NCBI GenBank assembly: GCA_031761405.1
Contig: JASEVX010000327.1
Span: 62,001-126,000, forward strand
Source of the DNA: Serripes groenlandicus
Lineage: Eukaryota > Mollusca > Bivalvia > Cardiida > Cardiidae
Reading direction: 5' to 3'
DNA: 64,000 bases
Shown here: positions 54,451-64,000 of the stretch, piece after piece
How positions within the stretch are numbered: the stretch's first letter is position 1
Layout: the number at the start of each line of letters is the position of its first letter
Notes under the pieces: generated by a model
Databases searched by the model: none
What the model was told of the DNA's origin: nothing
What the model saw: the letters and a program-made list of their open reading frames with translations, nothing else
Position numbers and translations under genes: made by a program

Positions 54451-55422
54451 ACCTCACCTGTGCACGGAGTGCAAGGTGAGCTATTATGATCACATTTTGT
54501 CCGTCATGCGTCGTCAACAATTGCCCTTGTTAACACTCTACAGGCTACATTTTTCATTCGATCTTCATGAAAGTTCAGATTAATCAACTCCATCAAATCG
54601 AAACTGGGCCATATGAGGTCAACACCTAGGTCACTAGGTCAAATTGAAGGTAAATCTTGTTAACTCTCTGGAGGCCACATTTTCAGCTTGAGCACGTTGA
54701 AACTTTATCAGAATGTTTGTCTTGATGATATATAAGTCAAGTTCGAACATGGGTTATGTCAGGTCAAAAGGTAGGTCACTCCGTCAAATTGAAGGAAAAT
54801 CTTGTTAACAGTCCAGAGGCCACAATTTTTGCTTCAGCAGTTGTCTTAAAATTATCTAGATCAAGTTCGAATTTGGTCAGAAACTAATTCACAAGGCCAT
54901 ATTGAAGGGAGATCTGGTTAAGACTGTAGAAGCCACATTTTTTGCTACAGCAGCTTGAAATCTAGTCGTCAGAATGTTAATCTAACTGAGTTCTAGGTCA
55001 AGTTCGAATATGGGTCATGCCAGGTCACTGGGCCAAATTGAAGGAGGCTGCATTTTTTGCTTCAGCAGCTTGAAATTTTGTCAGAATGTTTGTCTGTATG
55101 ATATCTACATCAAGTTTGAATATGGGTCATATTAGGTTAAAAACTAGGTCACTAGACTAAATTAAGTAATATAGTGTTAAAACTCCGGAAGCCTCATTTT
55201 TACTTTGAGCAAGTTGAAACTTTGTCAGAATGTTTGTCTTGATGATATCTAGTCCATGTTCAATATTGGTCATATTAGGTCACTAGGCCAAATGAAAGAA
55301 AATCTTTAACACTGAAGGTTTCATTTGAATCTTTATCAGAATAATTGTCTTGATGTGTTTTGCATTAGTAATCACATTGCATAATTCAGGTGAGTGATCT
55401 AGGGTCATCATGGCTCTCTTGT
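54451..55422 (+). mobile_element. H2 element, full length, in the KDZ-like intron
   Basis: The head ACCTCACCTGTGCACG..GTGCAAGGTGAGCT at 54451-54482 has an AGCT to ACCT change. Six units include AGGTCACTAGGTCAAATTG at 54627. It ends GTGATCTAGGGTCATCATGGCTC-type hairpin plus TCTTGTTT. Confidence 0.65.
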
Positions 55423-55423
55423 T

Positions 55424-55653
55424 TGGATCCATTGATAACTTTGGCAACCATGGCATGAAAAAGGGGCCAAAAGGCAAAAACTTTTAAAATCTCCCCATCC
55501 CTGAATCCACTTGCTGGATTTTCCTATAATTACATAGAAATATTCTTTTCTTCCTCATGCCATTAATTTGCTAAAAGACTAAGGCAATATAGGGAAGGGT
55601 CCGATTAGTTTGCCTTATGACAGTGGAGCGATACTGGCCCTCTTGTGCCTCTT
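55424..55653 (+). mobile_element. H1-type 3' fragment joined to the H2 end
   Basis: GGATCCATTGATAACTTTGG and CAACCATGGCATG resemble the start of an H1/H5 body. The end GACAGTGGAGCGATACTGG, CCCTCTTGTGCCTCTTGT is the H1 terminus with its hairpin worn. H2 may have entered the T run of this H1. Confidence 0.5.
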
Positions 55654-55924
55654 GTATGAACTATTTCAGTCTATATAATGAGATGGTGATTACCACCTGA
55701 AATTTAAGACACCAATTGAATTAAATTCAAACTACTTGTATATGTAATGTCAGAGGCGACAACAATACTACATTTACTATAATGAATAGCCATGAAATAA
55801 GACGGTGATTAACATACTGCCGACAACTGCTTGCTTATGAAACATTGCCGTATATCTTTTATGAACAGATAACTGACAAAATGAAAGATGTGGGAAAAAA
55901 ACACTGCTTGTTCTGTTTTTCCAG

Positions 55925-55998
55925 GAAACTTATTGTATTGAAGTTTTGCAGAAGTGCAAGTTTGCTGTTCCAGTTTTCCACACAATATGGCCTGTCAG
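55925..55998 (+). pseudogene. KDZ-transposase-like gene, exon with KCKFAVPVFH, frame-broken
   Basis: Acceptor GTTTTTCCAG, donor CAG/GTAGAA. In phase 0, as left by the previous exon, it reads ETYCIEVLQKCKFAVPVFH. The (K)xxFAxPxFHxxGHxxxCQ segment follows MYDIAC in KDZ transposases. After FH the frame gives TIWPVR, without the GH-x-x-x-C. The +1 frame gives TQYGLSG, which is closer to the next landmark (GLTDGE) and is the one that stays open into the next exon. A frameshift with a small deletion near 55980 is the simplest reading. Confidence 0.6.
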
Positions 55999-56596
55999 GT
56001 AGAATCATTTTATCATTTCCTGTATATGATTCCTGTGATCTTATTATCTTGATATGTTAGACATCCGGTCTGATCCCCCCATATACGCCATAGGTTTGGC
56101 CCCTTCATTTTGTGAAATTCTGCTTAATTGGCTTTGTTTGCTCTGTCACTTTGATCATTCCTTATGTAATCTTCACACGCTTCGTTTGAAGCTTAAATTT
56201 AGGCATTATATATGATGGCCATTTTAATTTTCTAATCAGATTTTCTTGGACACTCCTGAGTAATGGCCTTTGATTGAGATATATAGTTAAAGTTTGGCGA
56301 TTTTGTCTCAAAAATTTGTGAAATTTTCAATTCTATTGTATCAGGTGTTTCGCTTTTGCTTAAATAATTCCAATGATTTCTGACAGTACTACACAATAAT
56401 TCTCTACCAATCAACAGAATGTTGTGAAACATAGATCAAAGTTTTTTTTTTTAAAGGGGATTTATCAAGGGGTAATACAAATTTAATGCATTTTAAGTAT
56501 ATCATATTGCACCAGATGGCAATCTCGCCTTCAAATTTGTTTTGCCATCTTTTCCAGCTCTAAATTGTTACTTACCAAATTTCTTTGTCTTTTCAG
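55999..56596. other. Intron sequence, nothing recognisable
   Basis: AT-rich. The minus-strand frame at 56232-56432 has no domain. Ends in TTTGTCTTTTCAG. Confidence 0.45.
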
Positions 56597-56755
56597 GTCA
56601 GATGTATTCTAGAGAAGACATAAGTACATTTAAAATGTTTCAGAGGCTTACCAAAGGCTTAAAGGAAAGAATGCACTTGGCAGCAATTATTTTACAACCA
56701 TTTACTTCAGTGTAAAGATGAACATCTTGAAAATACAGACAATCTATTAATGAAG
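56597..56755 (+). pseudogene. KDZ-transposase-like gene, last recognisable exon, frame-broken
   Basis: Acceptor TTTGTCTTTTCAG (ends 56596), donor-like AAG/GTACAT (56756). Frame 1 reads MYSREDISTFKMFQRLTKGL, then KERMHLAAI, and stops at 56713. Frame 2 is open at the end: FYNHLLQCKDEHLEN, then TDNLLMK. The F-x-x-F-x-R-x-TK and later helix roughly follow the WSYLxxFxxxTKEMxxxxRxDxLxxA part of KDZ transposases, but similarity is weaker than in the other exons. The frame change falls in an ATTATTTTA run. Confidence 0.45.
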
Positions 56756-56786
56756 GTACATGTATAATATAGTACTATAGCTTTTT

Positions 56787-57639
56787 AGCTCACCTGTGAA
56801 CGAAGTCTGTCGTTCGTCTGTCTGTCTGTCTGTCTGTTTACTTTTTCCTACAAATGACCCAATTTCAAAATAATTTCACAGGAATGTTCCTTAGGATGTT
56901 TTCTTTCAAAGTTGTTCAAAGAATTCAATTCCATGTGAAAGAACTTTGGTTGCTGCAGGATCAAAAAAAGGGGATAATTGCCAAAACTTTAAAAATCTTC
57001 TTGTCGAAAAGTACTTGTCTGATTTCATAATTATTTTGGACAAATGTTCCTAGGGGAACCATTTACCAAGATTTTTTAAATTATTCTGATCCGTTGAAAA
57101 ACATGGCCGCCTGGGTGGCGGAGCTTGTTTTACTTATATATGCATTATAACATCTTTAAAAATCTCTTGTCCAAAAGTACCGGCCTGACTTAAACATAAT
57201 TTTGCACAAATGTTCCTTGGGGGACCTTCTATCAAGGTTGTTGAAAAACATGGCCACCAGGGTCAAGGCTTGTTTTCCTTATATGTGCATAGTAAAAACA
57301 TTAAAAATCTTCTTGTCCAAAAGTACCTGCCCAATTTAAAAAATGTTTGGCACAAGATTGTTGAAATTATTTCGATCTGATGAAAAACATGGCTGCCAGG
57401 TGGGCGGGGCATGTTTTCCTTGTATGTAATATAGTGAAAACTTAAAAGAAACATCTTGTACTAAAGCACTGGCCTGATTTGAAAATAATTTGGATCAAAT
57501 GTTCCTTGTGTCACCCTGTGCCAAGGGTGTTCAATTTATGCTGATCTGTTGAAAAACATGGCCACCAGGGGGTTGCTTGTTTTCCTTATATGTATAGACT
57601 AAAAACTTTGAAAACTATTGGAAGTTCTATTACTCTTGT
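56787..57639 (+). mobile_element. H5-type element with short head and damaged end
   Basis: The head AGCTCACCTGTGAACGAAG has lost the right half of the hairpin; GTCTGTCTGTCTGTCTG follows. Four units carry CATGGCCGCCTGGGTGGCGG-like boxes. The end TGGAAGTTCTATTAC-TCTTGT lacks the ATCAGGTGAGCG..GGCCAT segment present at 61965-62006, which appears deleted. Confidence 0.6.
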
Positions 57640-58290
57640 ATTATAGAGTAGATAACTCTTTTGAAATAGAGAAATTTCTCATGGTTAGAAACTTCTCCTT
57701 TTCTCACAATGTATTTTAAAATTGCCTGTACAGACATGTCTGCATGCAGGAACGGGTTATATCAGTTCTACTTTTAGCAAATTGGGGTTATTAGGTGCTT
57801 GCATGTCAAAAAAAACAACCCAGTTAAATCAATTTATTTTTGCTCAATAGCAATTACAATTTTTGTAGCAATTGTATTCAAATTTTTGTAGCAATTGTAT
57901 TCAAACTTGGAAAAAGAAATGTGATGTTGAGACCTGGCAAGTTTACTTGCTTTTGTGAAATCAGACTTGGAGTCAAAGTTACATACCTTTGGTTGTCATA
58001 AATTGTATTTTAGTCCCAGCCAAAAACAGGAATCAGTTTGGCAATGTCTGTCTGTCCATCTGGAGCTGGTAGGATGGATGTGTACTTGTAAACCTTGTGG
58101 TTCTGAATCTGCTATCACTTTTTTCAGGTGGGTGAGAAAAAGGATGATTGGGAAGGAGGAAGAAAATTAAAATCAAAAGACTCACACAAAGACTTTTAAA
58201 CTGTGAACTGAAATGTTGATACAGAACTAGCAAGGGACAATAGAGAAACCTACAAAATAATATTGCTTGAAACATGATGAAAAAAAAGGT
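57640..58290. other. No gene; palindromic-family piece at the left
   Basis: AAATAGAGAAATTTCTCATGG..CTTCTCCTTTTCTCACAATG and CAGGAACGGGTTAT (57660-57760) belong to the palindromic family. An imperfect duplication of TTTTTGTAGCAATTGTATTC lies at 57857-57903. The open frame at 57955-58170 has no domain. Confidence 0.4.
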
Positions 58291-58293
58291 TTT

Positions 58294-58870
58294 GTCGAGC
58301 TCGACATAGTTGTCTCAATGGCAGTTCAGTGTTTGTCCAGCCCGCATCTTGACCATGCATCATAGGATTTCCAAGAAACTTGGCACAAACGTTCACCATG
58401 TTGAGGCTGCGTGTCACACACAAGTCCCAGGCCTGTACCTCTTATGTCAAGGTCACACTTATAGGTCAAATATAAAAATGAGGACTGTTTGATAGGACTG
58501 TACATTATCCAGGCCGCATTTATGCGTCATGGGATTTCCAAGATTCTTGGCACAAATGTTCACCATGATAAGGCAATGTGTGACGCGCACAAGACCCAGT
58601 CCTGTATCTCAAATGTCAAGATCGCACTTGGAGGTCAAAGATCAACATAAGTACTGTTAGATAGGACTACCTTGTCCGGACCACATCTCGACCATGCACC
58701 ATAGGATTCCCAAGTTACTGGGCACACACGTTCACCATGGTGAGGTGGATTGTCTTGCACAAGAACCTGGTCTGAATTTTAAAGGTCAAGGTCACACTTA
58801 GAGGTCAAAGGACAAGATGAGAAACCATGCATCATAGGATCCCCTGGTTATTAGGCACACATGTTCACCG
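58294..58870 (+). mobile_element. H8 element
   Basis: It opens with the palindrome GTCGAGCTCGAC (58294-58305). Three to four units of about 160 bp carry ATCATAGGATTTCCAAG, CTTGGCACAAACGTTCACC and AAGGTCACACTTA-GAGGTCAAA. It fades near 58870 without a clear terminus. Confidence 0.5.
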
Positions 58871-59288
58871 TGAGTTGATGATGGCAGAAGTGAAAACAAA
58901 GTTTTCAAAAAAGGAGACTGTTCTCTTATAACCCTTTTCACCTTGTAGAAGCGTTTGACATGTGTGCAGCAGACAATTATGTGTTTGGTAAACTTCTCAA
59001 TAAGATATAAACAAAAATTCACTTTCCTGTGGTTTCCTTAAATATTTCATTATTCAAAAGATAGGATTTATTATTTAATGTGTCTGTGTGTAAAATATTT
59101 CCTATGTTAAATATGCCTGAACCCTTCATACACAAAACATACTAAAAATTATCCAAATAATATGGTATGGCAGAAGGCCCTTAATTAACTGCTATCAGGT
59201 CAACTCTTTGTTGCAAGTGCATGGAAGAGCACTATGTCTGTGACAAAAACTTTGGAGTGGGCTTTACATATAGCCTGTGAGCATCTAG
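58871..59288. other. Nothing recognisable
   Basis: AT-rich spacer between H8 and H9. Confidence 0.4.
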
Positions 59289-59472
59289 TTGGCCGGATTG
59301 CTCTAGCAATTCCGGTCTATAGATTGGCGATATCCGTCTGTCTGTCAACATTTTGGTTAAAGTTTCAGGTTGAAGTTCTATTGATTTCTATGGTTACCTT
59401 GACCTTGGTTTGTCGATTTTCAAGGTCAAATTGCCGACAATCCGGCTATACAGTCTTCAGCGGTTTCTTGTT
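59289..59472 (+). mobile_element. H9 element, about 184 bp, complete
   Basis: The head hairpin CCGGATTGCT-CT-AGCAATTCCGG is at about 59294-59316, then ATCCGTCTGTCTGTCAACA and one body unit with CAAGGTCAAATTG. The tail contains GCCG-ACAATC-CGGC and ends TCAGCGGTTTCTTGTTT. The H5 element follows with only a T run between. Confidence 0.6.
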
Positions 59473-59475
59473 TTT

Positions 59476-62400
59476 AGCTCACCAATGCACGAAGTGCAAG
59501 GTGAGCTTTTGTGATCGCTCACCGTCAATCGTCGTCTTCGTCCGTCCGTTCATATTTTCCTACAAATGACTTCTCCTCCTACACCAATTAACCAAATTCA
59601 AAATAATTTTACAGAAATGTTCCTTGGGTGGATCTCTTTTAAATTTGTTCAAAAAATTCTATTCCATGCAGAACTTTGGCTGCCACGGCAACAAAAAAAG
59701 GGGAAATTAACCAAAACTTAAAAAATCTTCTTGTCTGAAAGTAGAAGGCCCATGCCTTTGATATTTGGTATGTAGCATCATCTAGTGAACCTCTACCAAG
59801 ATTGTTCAAATTATAGCCCTGGGGTCTATTGTTTTACATAGACTCATATGGGGGAAAAACTTTAAAAATCTTCTTGTCTAAAAGTAAGAGGCCCAGGCCT
59901 TTGATATTTGGTATGTAGCATCATCTAGTGGACCTTTACCAAGATTGTTCAAATTATAGCCCTTGGGTCTATTGTTTTACATAGACTCATATAGAGAAAA
60001 AAAATTAAAAATCTGCCCATGCCTTTGATATTTGGTATGTAGCATCATCTAGTGAACCTCTACCAAGATTGTTCAAATTATAGCCCTGGGGTCAAAATTG
60101 ACCCCTCCCTGGGGGTCACTTGTTTAACATAGTCTCATATAGGGGAAAAATTTAAAAATCTTCTTGTCTAAAAGTAGAAGGCCCATGCCTTTGATATTTG
60201 GTATGTAACATCATCTGGTGAACCTCTACCAAGACTGTTCAAATTATAGCTCTGGGGTCAAAAATTACCCCTCCCCAGGGGTCACTTGTTTTACATAGAC
60301 TCATATAGGAGAAAAACTTTAAAAATATTCTTGTCTAAAAGGAGAGGGCCAAGCCCTTTGATATTGGGTATGTAGCATCATCTAGTGGACCTTTACCAAG
60401 ATTGTTCAAATTATAGCCCTGGGGTCTATTGTTTTACATAGACTCATATGGGGGAAAAACTTCTAAAATCTTCTTGTCTAAAAGTAAGAGGCCCAGGCCT
60501 TTGATATTTGGTATGTAGCATCATCTAGTGGACCTTTACCAAGATTGTTCAAATTATAGCCCTTGGGTCTATTGTTTTACATAGACTCATATAGAGAAAA
60601 AAAATTAAAAATCTGCCCATGCCTTTGATATTTGGTATGTAGCATCATCTAGTGAACCTCTACCAAGAGTGTTCAAATTATAGCCCTGGGGTCAAAATTG
60701 ACCCCTCACTGGGGGTCACTTGTTTAACATAGTCTCATATAGGGGAAAAATTTAAAAATCTTCTTGTCTAAAAGTAGAAGGCCCATGCCTTTGATATTTG
60801 GTATGTAACATCATCTGGTGAACCTCTACCAAGACTGTTCAAATTATAGCTCTGGGGTCAAAAATGACCCCTCCCCAGGGGTCACTTGTTTTACATAGAC
60901 TCATAAAAAATCTTCTTGTTTAAAAGAAGAGGCCCCAGGCCTTTTGATATTTGGTATGTAGCATCATCTAGTGGACCTCTACCAAGATTGTTCAAATTAT
61001 AGCCCTGGGGTCAAAAATGACCCCTCAGCAGGGGTCACTTGTTTTTCATAGACTCATATAGGGAAACAACTCCAAAAATCTTCTTGTCTAAGAGTAGAGG
61101 GCCCAGGCCTTTGATAGTTGGTATGTAGCATCATCTAGTGGACCTCTACCAAGATTGTTCAATTTATAGCCCTGCGGTAAAAAATGATCCCATCCCGGGG
61201 GTCACTTGTTTTTAGCTAACATATGCACGAAGTGCAATGTGAGCTTTTGTGATCATTGAATGTCCGTCGTCATCGTCTGTCTGTCTGTTAACAATTTCCT
61301 ACAAATGACTTCTTCTACTAAACCAATAGACAGATTTCAAAATAACTTCACAGGAATGGTCCTTAGGTGGTCCCCTTTCAAAGTTGTTCAAAGAATTTAA
61401 TTCCAAGTAGAACTTTGGCTGTTGCGGCATCAGAAAAGGGGAAAATTGCCAAATCTTAAGAAATCTTCTTGTCCAAATGTGCTGGCCCGATTAGAAAATT
61501 ATTTTGCACAAATGTTCCTTAGGGCACCCTCTACTAAGATTGTTCAAATATTTCCGATCCGTTGAAAAACATGGCCGCAAGGGGGTGGGGCTTGTTTTCC
61601 TTATATGTGCATTGTTAAAACTTTAAAAAATCTTCTTGTTCAAAAGTACTGGCCGGATTTCAAAATAATTTCACAGAAATGGTCGTTAGGTGGTCCTCTT
61701 TCAAAGTTGTTCAAAGAATGTCATTCCAAGTAGAACTTTGGTTGCTGCAGCATCAGAAAAGGGGAAAATTGCCAAATCTTAAAAAATCTTCTTGTTCATA
61801 AGTGTTGGCCCGATTTAAAAAATATTTTGCACAAATGTTCCTTGGGGCACCCCCTACCAAGCTTGTTCAAATATTTCCGATCCGTTGAAAAACATGGCCG
61901 CAAGGGGGTGGGGCTTGTCCTTATATTTATAGACTATAAAACTTTGAAAACTATTGAAGTTCTATTATATCAGGTGAGCGATATAGGGCCATCATGGCCC
62001 TCTTGTACATAGACTTATATAGGGGAAAAAATTAAAAAATCTTCTTGTCTAAAAGTAGAGGGCCCAGGCCTTTGATATTGGGTATGTAGCATCATCTAGT
62101 GGACCTCTACCAAGATTGTTCAAATTATAGCCCTGGGCTCAAAATGACCCCTCCCCTGGGGTCTATTGTTTTACATGGACTTGTATTGAGACAAAACTTT
62201 AAAAATCTTCTTGTCTAAAAGTAGAGGCCCCAGGCCTTTGATATTTGGTATGTGGCATCATCTAGTATACCTCTACCTAGATTGTTCAAATTATAGCCCT
62301 GGGGTCAAAAATAACCCATCCCCGTGGGTCACTTGTTTTACATAGACTCAAATAGGGAAAAAACTTATTCTTCTTGTCTAAAAGATACTTGGTATGTAGC

Positions 62401-63050
62401 ATCATCTAGTGGATCTCTACCAAGCTTGTTCAAATTATAGCCCTGGTGTCAAAAATGACCCCTCCCCGGGGGTCACTTGTTCTCCATAGATTCATAGAGA
62501 TTTTTTTTTAATATCTTCTTGTCTAAAAGAAGAGGGCCTAACCTTTGATATTTGGTATGTAGCATCATCTAGTGGACCTTTACCAAGATTGTTCAAATTA
62601 TAGCCATGGGGTCAAAAGTTATCCCATCCCGGGGGTTCCCTGTTTTACATAGACTCATTTAGGGGGGAAACTTTAAAAATCTTCTTGTCTAAAAGTAGAG
62701 GCCCCAGGCCTTTGATATTGGGTATGTAGCATCATCTAGTGGACCTCTACCAAGATTGTTCAAATTATAGCCCTGGGCTCAAAATGACCCCTCCCCTGGG
62801 GTCTATTGTTTTACATAAGACTCATTTAGAGACAAAACTTTAAAAATCTTCTTGTCTAAAAGATATTTTATATGTAGCATCATCTAGTGGACCTCTACCA
62901 AGATTGTTCAAATTATAGCCCTGGGGTCAAAAATGACACCTCCCCGGGGGTCACTTGGTTTTCATAGACTCGTATAGGGGATAGAACACTGAAAACTTTT
63001 AAGTTTGATTAAATCAGGTGAGCGATATAGGACCATCATGGTCCTCTTGT
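59476..63050 (+). mobile_element. H5 element, full length, about 3.6 kb including a nested copy
   Basis: The head AGCTCACCA..TGCAC-GAA-GTGCA..AGGTGAGCT is at 59476-59507. About fifteen units of roughly 150 bp carry TTGATATTTGGTATGTAGC, ATCATCTAGTGGACC, CCAAGATTGTTCAAATTAT and GGGGTCACTTGTTTTACAT. It ends GGACCAT-C-ATGGTCC plus TCTTGTT at 63027-63050. A second element sits inside at 61214-62006. Confidence 0.75.
61214..62006 (+). mobile_element. H5-type element nested inside the larger H5
   Basis: The head AGCTAACATATGCACG..GTGCAATGTGAGCT is at 61214-61245, then CGTCTGTCTGTC and three units with GTTGAAAAACATGGCCGC. It ends AGGGCCAT-C-ATGGCCCTCTTGT at 61986-62006. The host unit normally reads CACTTGTTTTACATAGACTC; here CACTTGTT(T) lies left of the insert and ACATAGACTTATA right of it. 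Confidence 0.8.
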
Positions 63051-63077
63051 TATAATGATATAGTTAAAACCAATGTT

Positions 63078-63250
63078 TTTGAGCTCTGACACCTGGCACG
63101 AAGTGCCTCTGAGCTTATGTTATGGTGTGTTGTCTGTCGTCCGTCCGTCTGTGAAAGACTTCTTCTTAAGAACTGGAGGTCCAAGGGTCATGATATTTGG
63201 CCAGGAGGTACCTGGGATTAAAGAATAATGAGACAGAGTCAGATTGTTTG
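63078..63250 (+). mobile_element. Truncated head of another H-type element
   Basis: AGCTCTGACACCTGGCAC-GAA-GTGCCTCTGAGCT at 63081-63112 is a head hairpin of the same design, then GTCCGTCCGTCTGTG and one partial unit (AGAACTGGAGGTCCAAGGG). It has no tail. Confidence 0.55.
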
Positions 63251-63267
63251 TATCTTATGCTAAGTGT

Positions 63268-63353
63268 GAATTATCCCAGTCGGAAATATATCTGTCTGTC
63301 CATATGTCTTGTAAACGCAACGGGGGGTATCTTTGTGAGTTCACTCACAGTTC
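63268..63353 (+). mobile_element. H4 3'-terminal fragment
   Basis: CCCAGTCGGAAATATATCTG, TCTTGTAAACGCAACG and GTGAG-TTCA-CTCAC-AGTTCT match the end of the H4 at 21160-21252 and show its terminal hairpin in intact form. Confidence 0.6.
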
Positions 63354-63854
63354 TAGGTTATAACTAAAGCATGTTGAAACTTTTTAAGAAAGTTTGTCTT
63401 GATGATTGTTCAAATTTGGATCATAATAAGTCTAAACTATGTCACATTTACAAAAATCCAATTGGTAATTTTCATTTTTTCAATTCAGTGATATATATTG
63501 TTCGATGTATTATAATTCGTCTGCTGCATATGTATTGTATGAAGGAAAGGGTAAACTAGAACATTGATTGCCACTGGTCTATTTAAAGATTACATATTTA
63601 AAATTGTTGTATTTTAAAGCTTTACATTACATATTGGTAAGGTGCCTGGATATGAAACTGAAATGAAAGGAACTCGATTTGTGATCACCTTGACCTTCTT
63701 CTTTGAACAGTCCATTATGGTTACAATGCTTATATTTTAAAAATGTAACTTTCGACTTCGAATCGACTTTTGGATTAAATTGTGAAATAAATGTTTTAAA
63801 ACATTAAAACGAGTTAATGTGAATCTTGTTTGTCAATTTGATTGTTATTTTATT
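63354..63854. other. Nothing recognisable
   Basis: An H2-like scrap (AGCATGTTGAAAC..AGTTTGTCTTGATGAT) lies at 63368-63405; the rest is AT-rich. Confidence 0.4.
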
Positions 63855-63857
63855 AGT

Positions 63858-64000
63858 ATACCCCCCACAAACAAGTTTTGTGGGGGGGGGGGGGGGGGGG
63901 GGGGGGGTATATAGGAATTATAGGAATCACCCCGTCTGTCTGTCTGTCCATATGTCTGTAAGCGCAACTCCTCTTTAACAGCTGGACCGATTCTGATGAA
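63858..64000 (+). mobile_element. H4 element, 5' part, runs off the right edge
   Basis: The head hairpin ATACCCCCCACAAA..TTTTGTGGGGGG..GTAT starts at 63858 and contains an uninterrupted run of 26 G (63882-63907). Then come CGTCTGTCTGTCTGTCC and the first H4 unit (GCAACTCCTCTTTAACAG). Confidence 0.7.

Overview
The window looks like intergenic and intronic DNA from a bivalve mollusc, AT-rich and packed with repeats; species not determined. The reasons: several dispersed element families open with an AGCTC hairpin, carry a GTCCGTCCGTC-like run, have tandemly repeated bodies rich in AGGTCA, and end in a hairpin followed by CTTGTT. There is also a molluscan-type SINE with a GGCGTAAAACCCCAATAAAAC tail, and the few coding traces (KDZ-type transposase, MULE-type transposase, P2X7-type ballast domain, LINE C-terminus) belong to families that are expanded in bivalves. 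No bacterial-style genes, rRNA or CRISPR were seen.

I use working names for the dispersed families. H1 has the head ACTGGCT-GAA-AGCCAGT and a body containing GCCGCCAGGGGGCGGGGC. H2 has the head AGCTCACCT..TGCAC-GAA-GTGCA..AGGTGAGCT and a body containing AGGTCACTAGGTCAAATTG. H3 has the head ACTGGCC-AAA-GGCCAG. H4 has a C-run/G-run head and a body with GCAACTCCTCCTTAACGG. H5 has an H2-like head and a body with GGTATGTAGCATCATCTAG. H6 has the head CTCGGTTAC-GAA-GTAAGCGAG. H7 ends GCTGTC-CTCC-GACAGC. H8 has a body with TTGTCCGGACCATAAC. H9 is a short element with a CCGGATTGCT hairpin. All share a layout that I read as non-autonomous Helentron-like (HINE-type rolling-circle) elements; no Rep/helicase gene is present, so that class assignment is inference.

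Layout: 1-1267 H1 copies, nested; 1.3-4.5 kb a region with TTCTAGAAC arrays; 4.5-6.5 kb SINE, H7 and H2 fragments; 6.77-10.12 kb a LINE relic split by a joined H1+H2 insertion; 10.5-13.9 kb an H1/H2 chimera, an H4-like element and another tandem element; 14.3-15 kb satellite B; 15.5-17.7 kb two H1 copies head to tail; 17.7-21.6 kb a tandem duplication, then H2, H3, H4 and H2; 21.9-22.3 kb a MITE with long terminal inverted repeats; 22.6-25.4 kb H7, a tRNA-like sequence, H2 and H3; 25.8-27.5 kb satellite B again; 27.6-28.1 kb a MULE transposase remnant; 30-33 kb MITEs and foldbacks; 34.39-37.96 kb a 3.6-kb element with terminal inverted repeats; 38.2-41.45 kb satellite A (61-bp unit, about 1.05-kb higher-order repeat); 43-46 kb an H5 fragment, P2X7-like exons on the minus strand, SINEs and H1; 47.8-49.1 kb H3; 50.3-56.8 kb a multi-exon KDZ-transposase-like gene whose introns are filled by H3, H6, H2 and H1; 56.8-63.1 kb H5, H8, H9 and nested H5 elements; 63.1-64 kb truncated elements and the start of an H4 copy.

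Real coding signal is sparse, and no complete intact gene is visible. The best-supported gene is the KDZ-like one: four exon candidates in order on the plus strand, with good splice sites and one phase-consistent junction, but apparently missing exons and frame breaks. The LINE, MULE and P2X7-like sequences are fragments. Most open reading frames longer than 60 codons lie inside repeats and are not genes.
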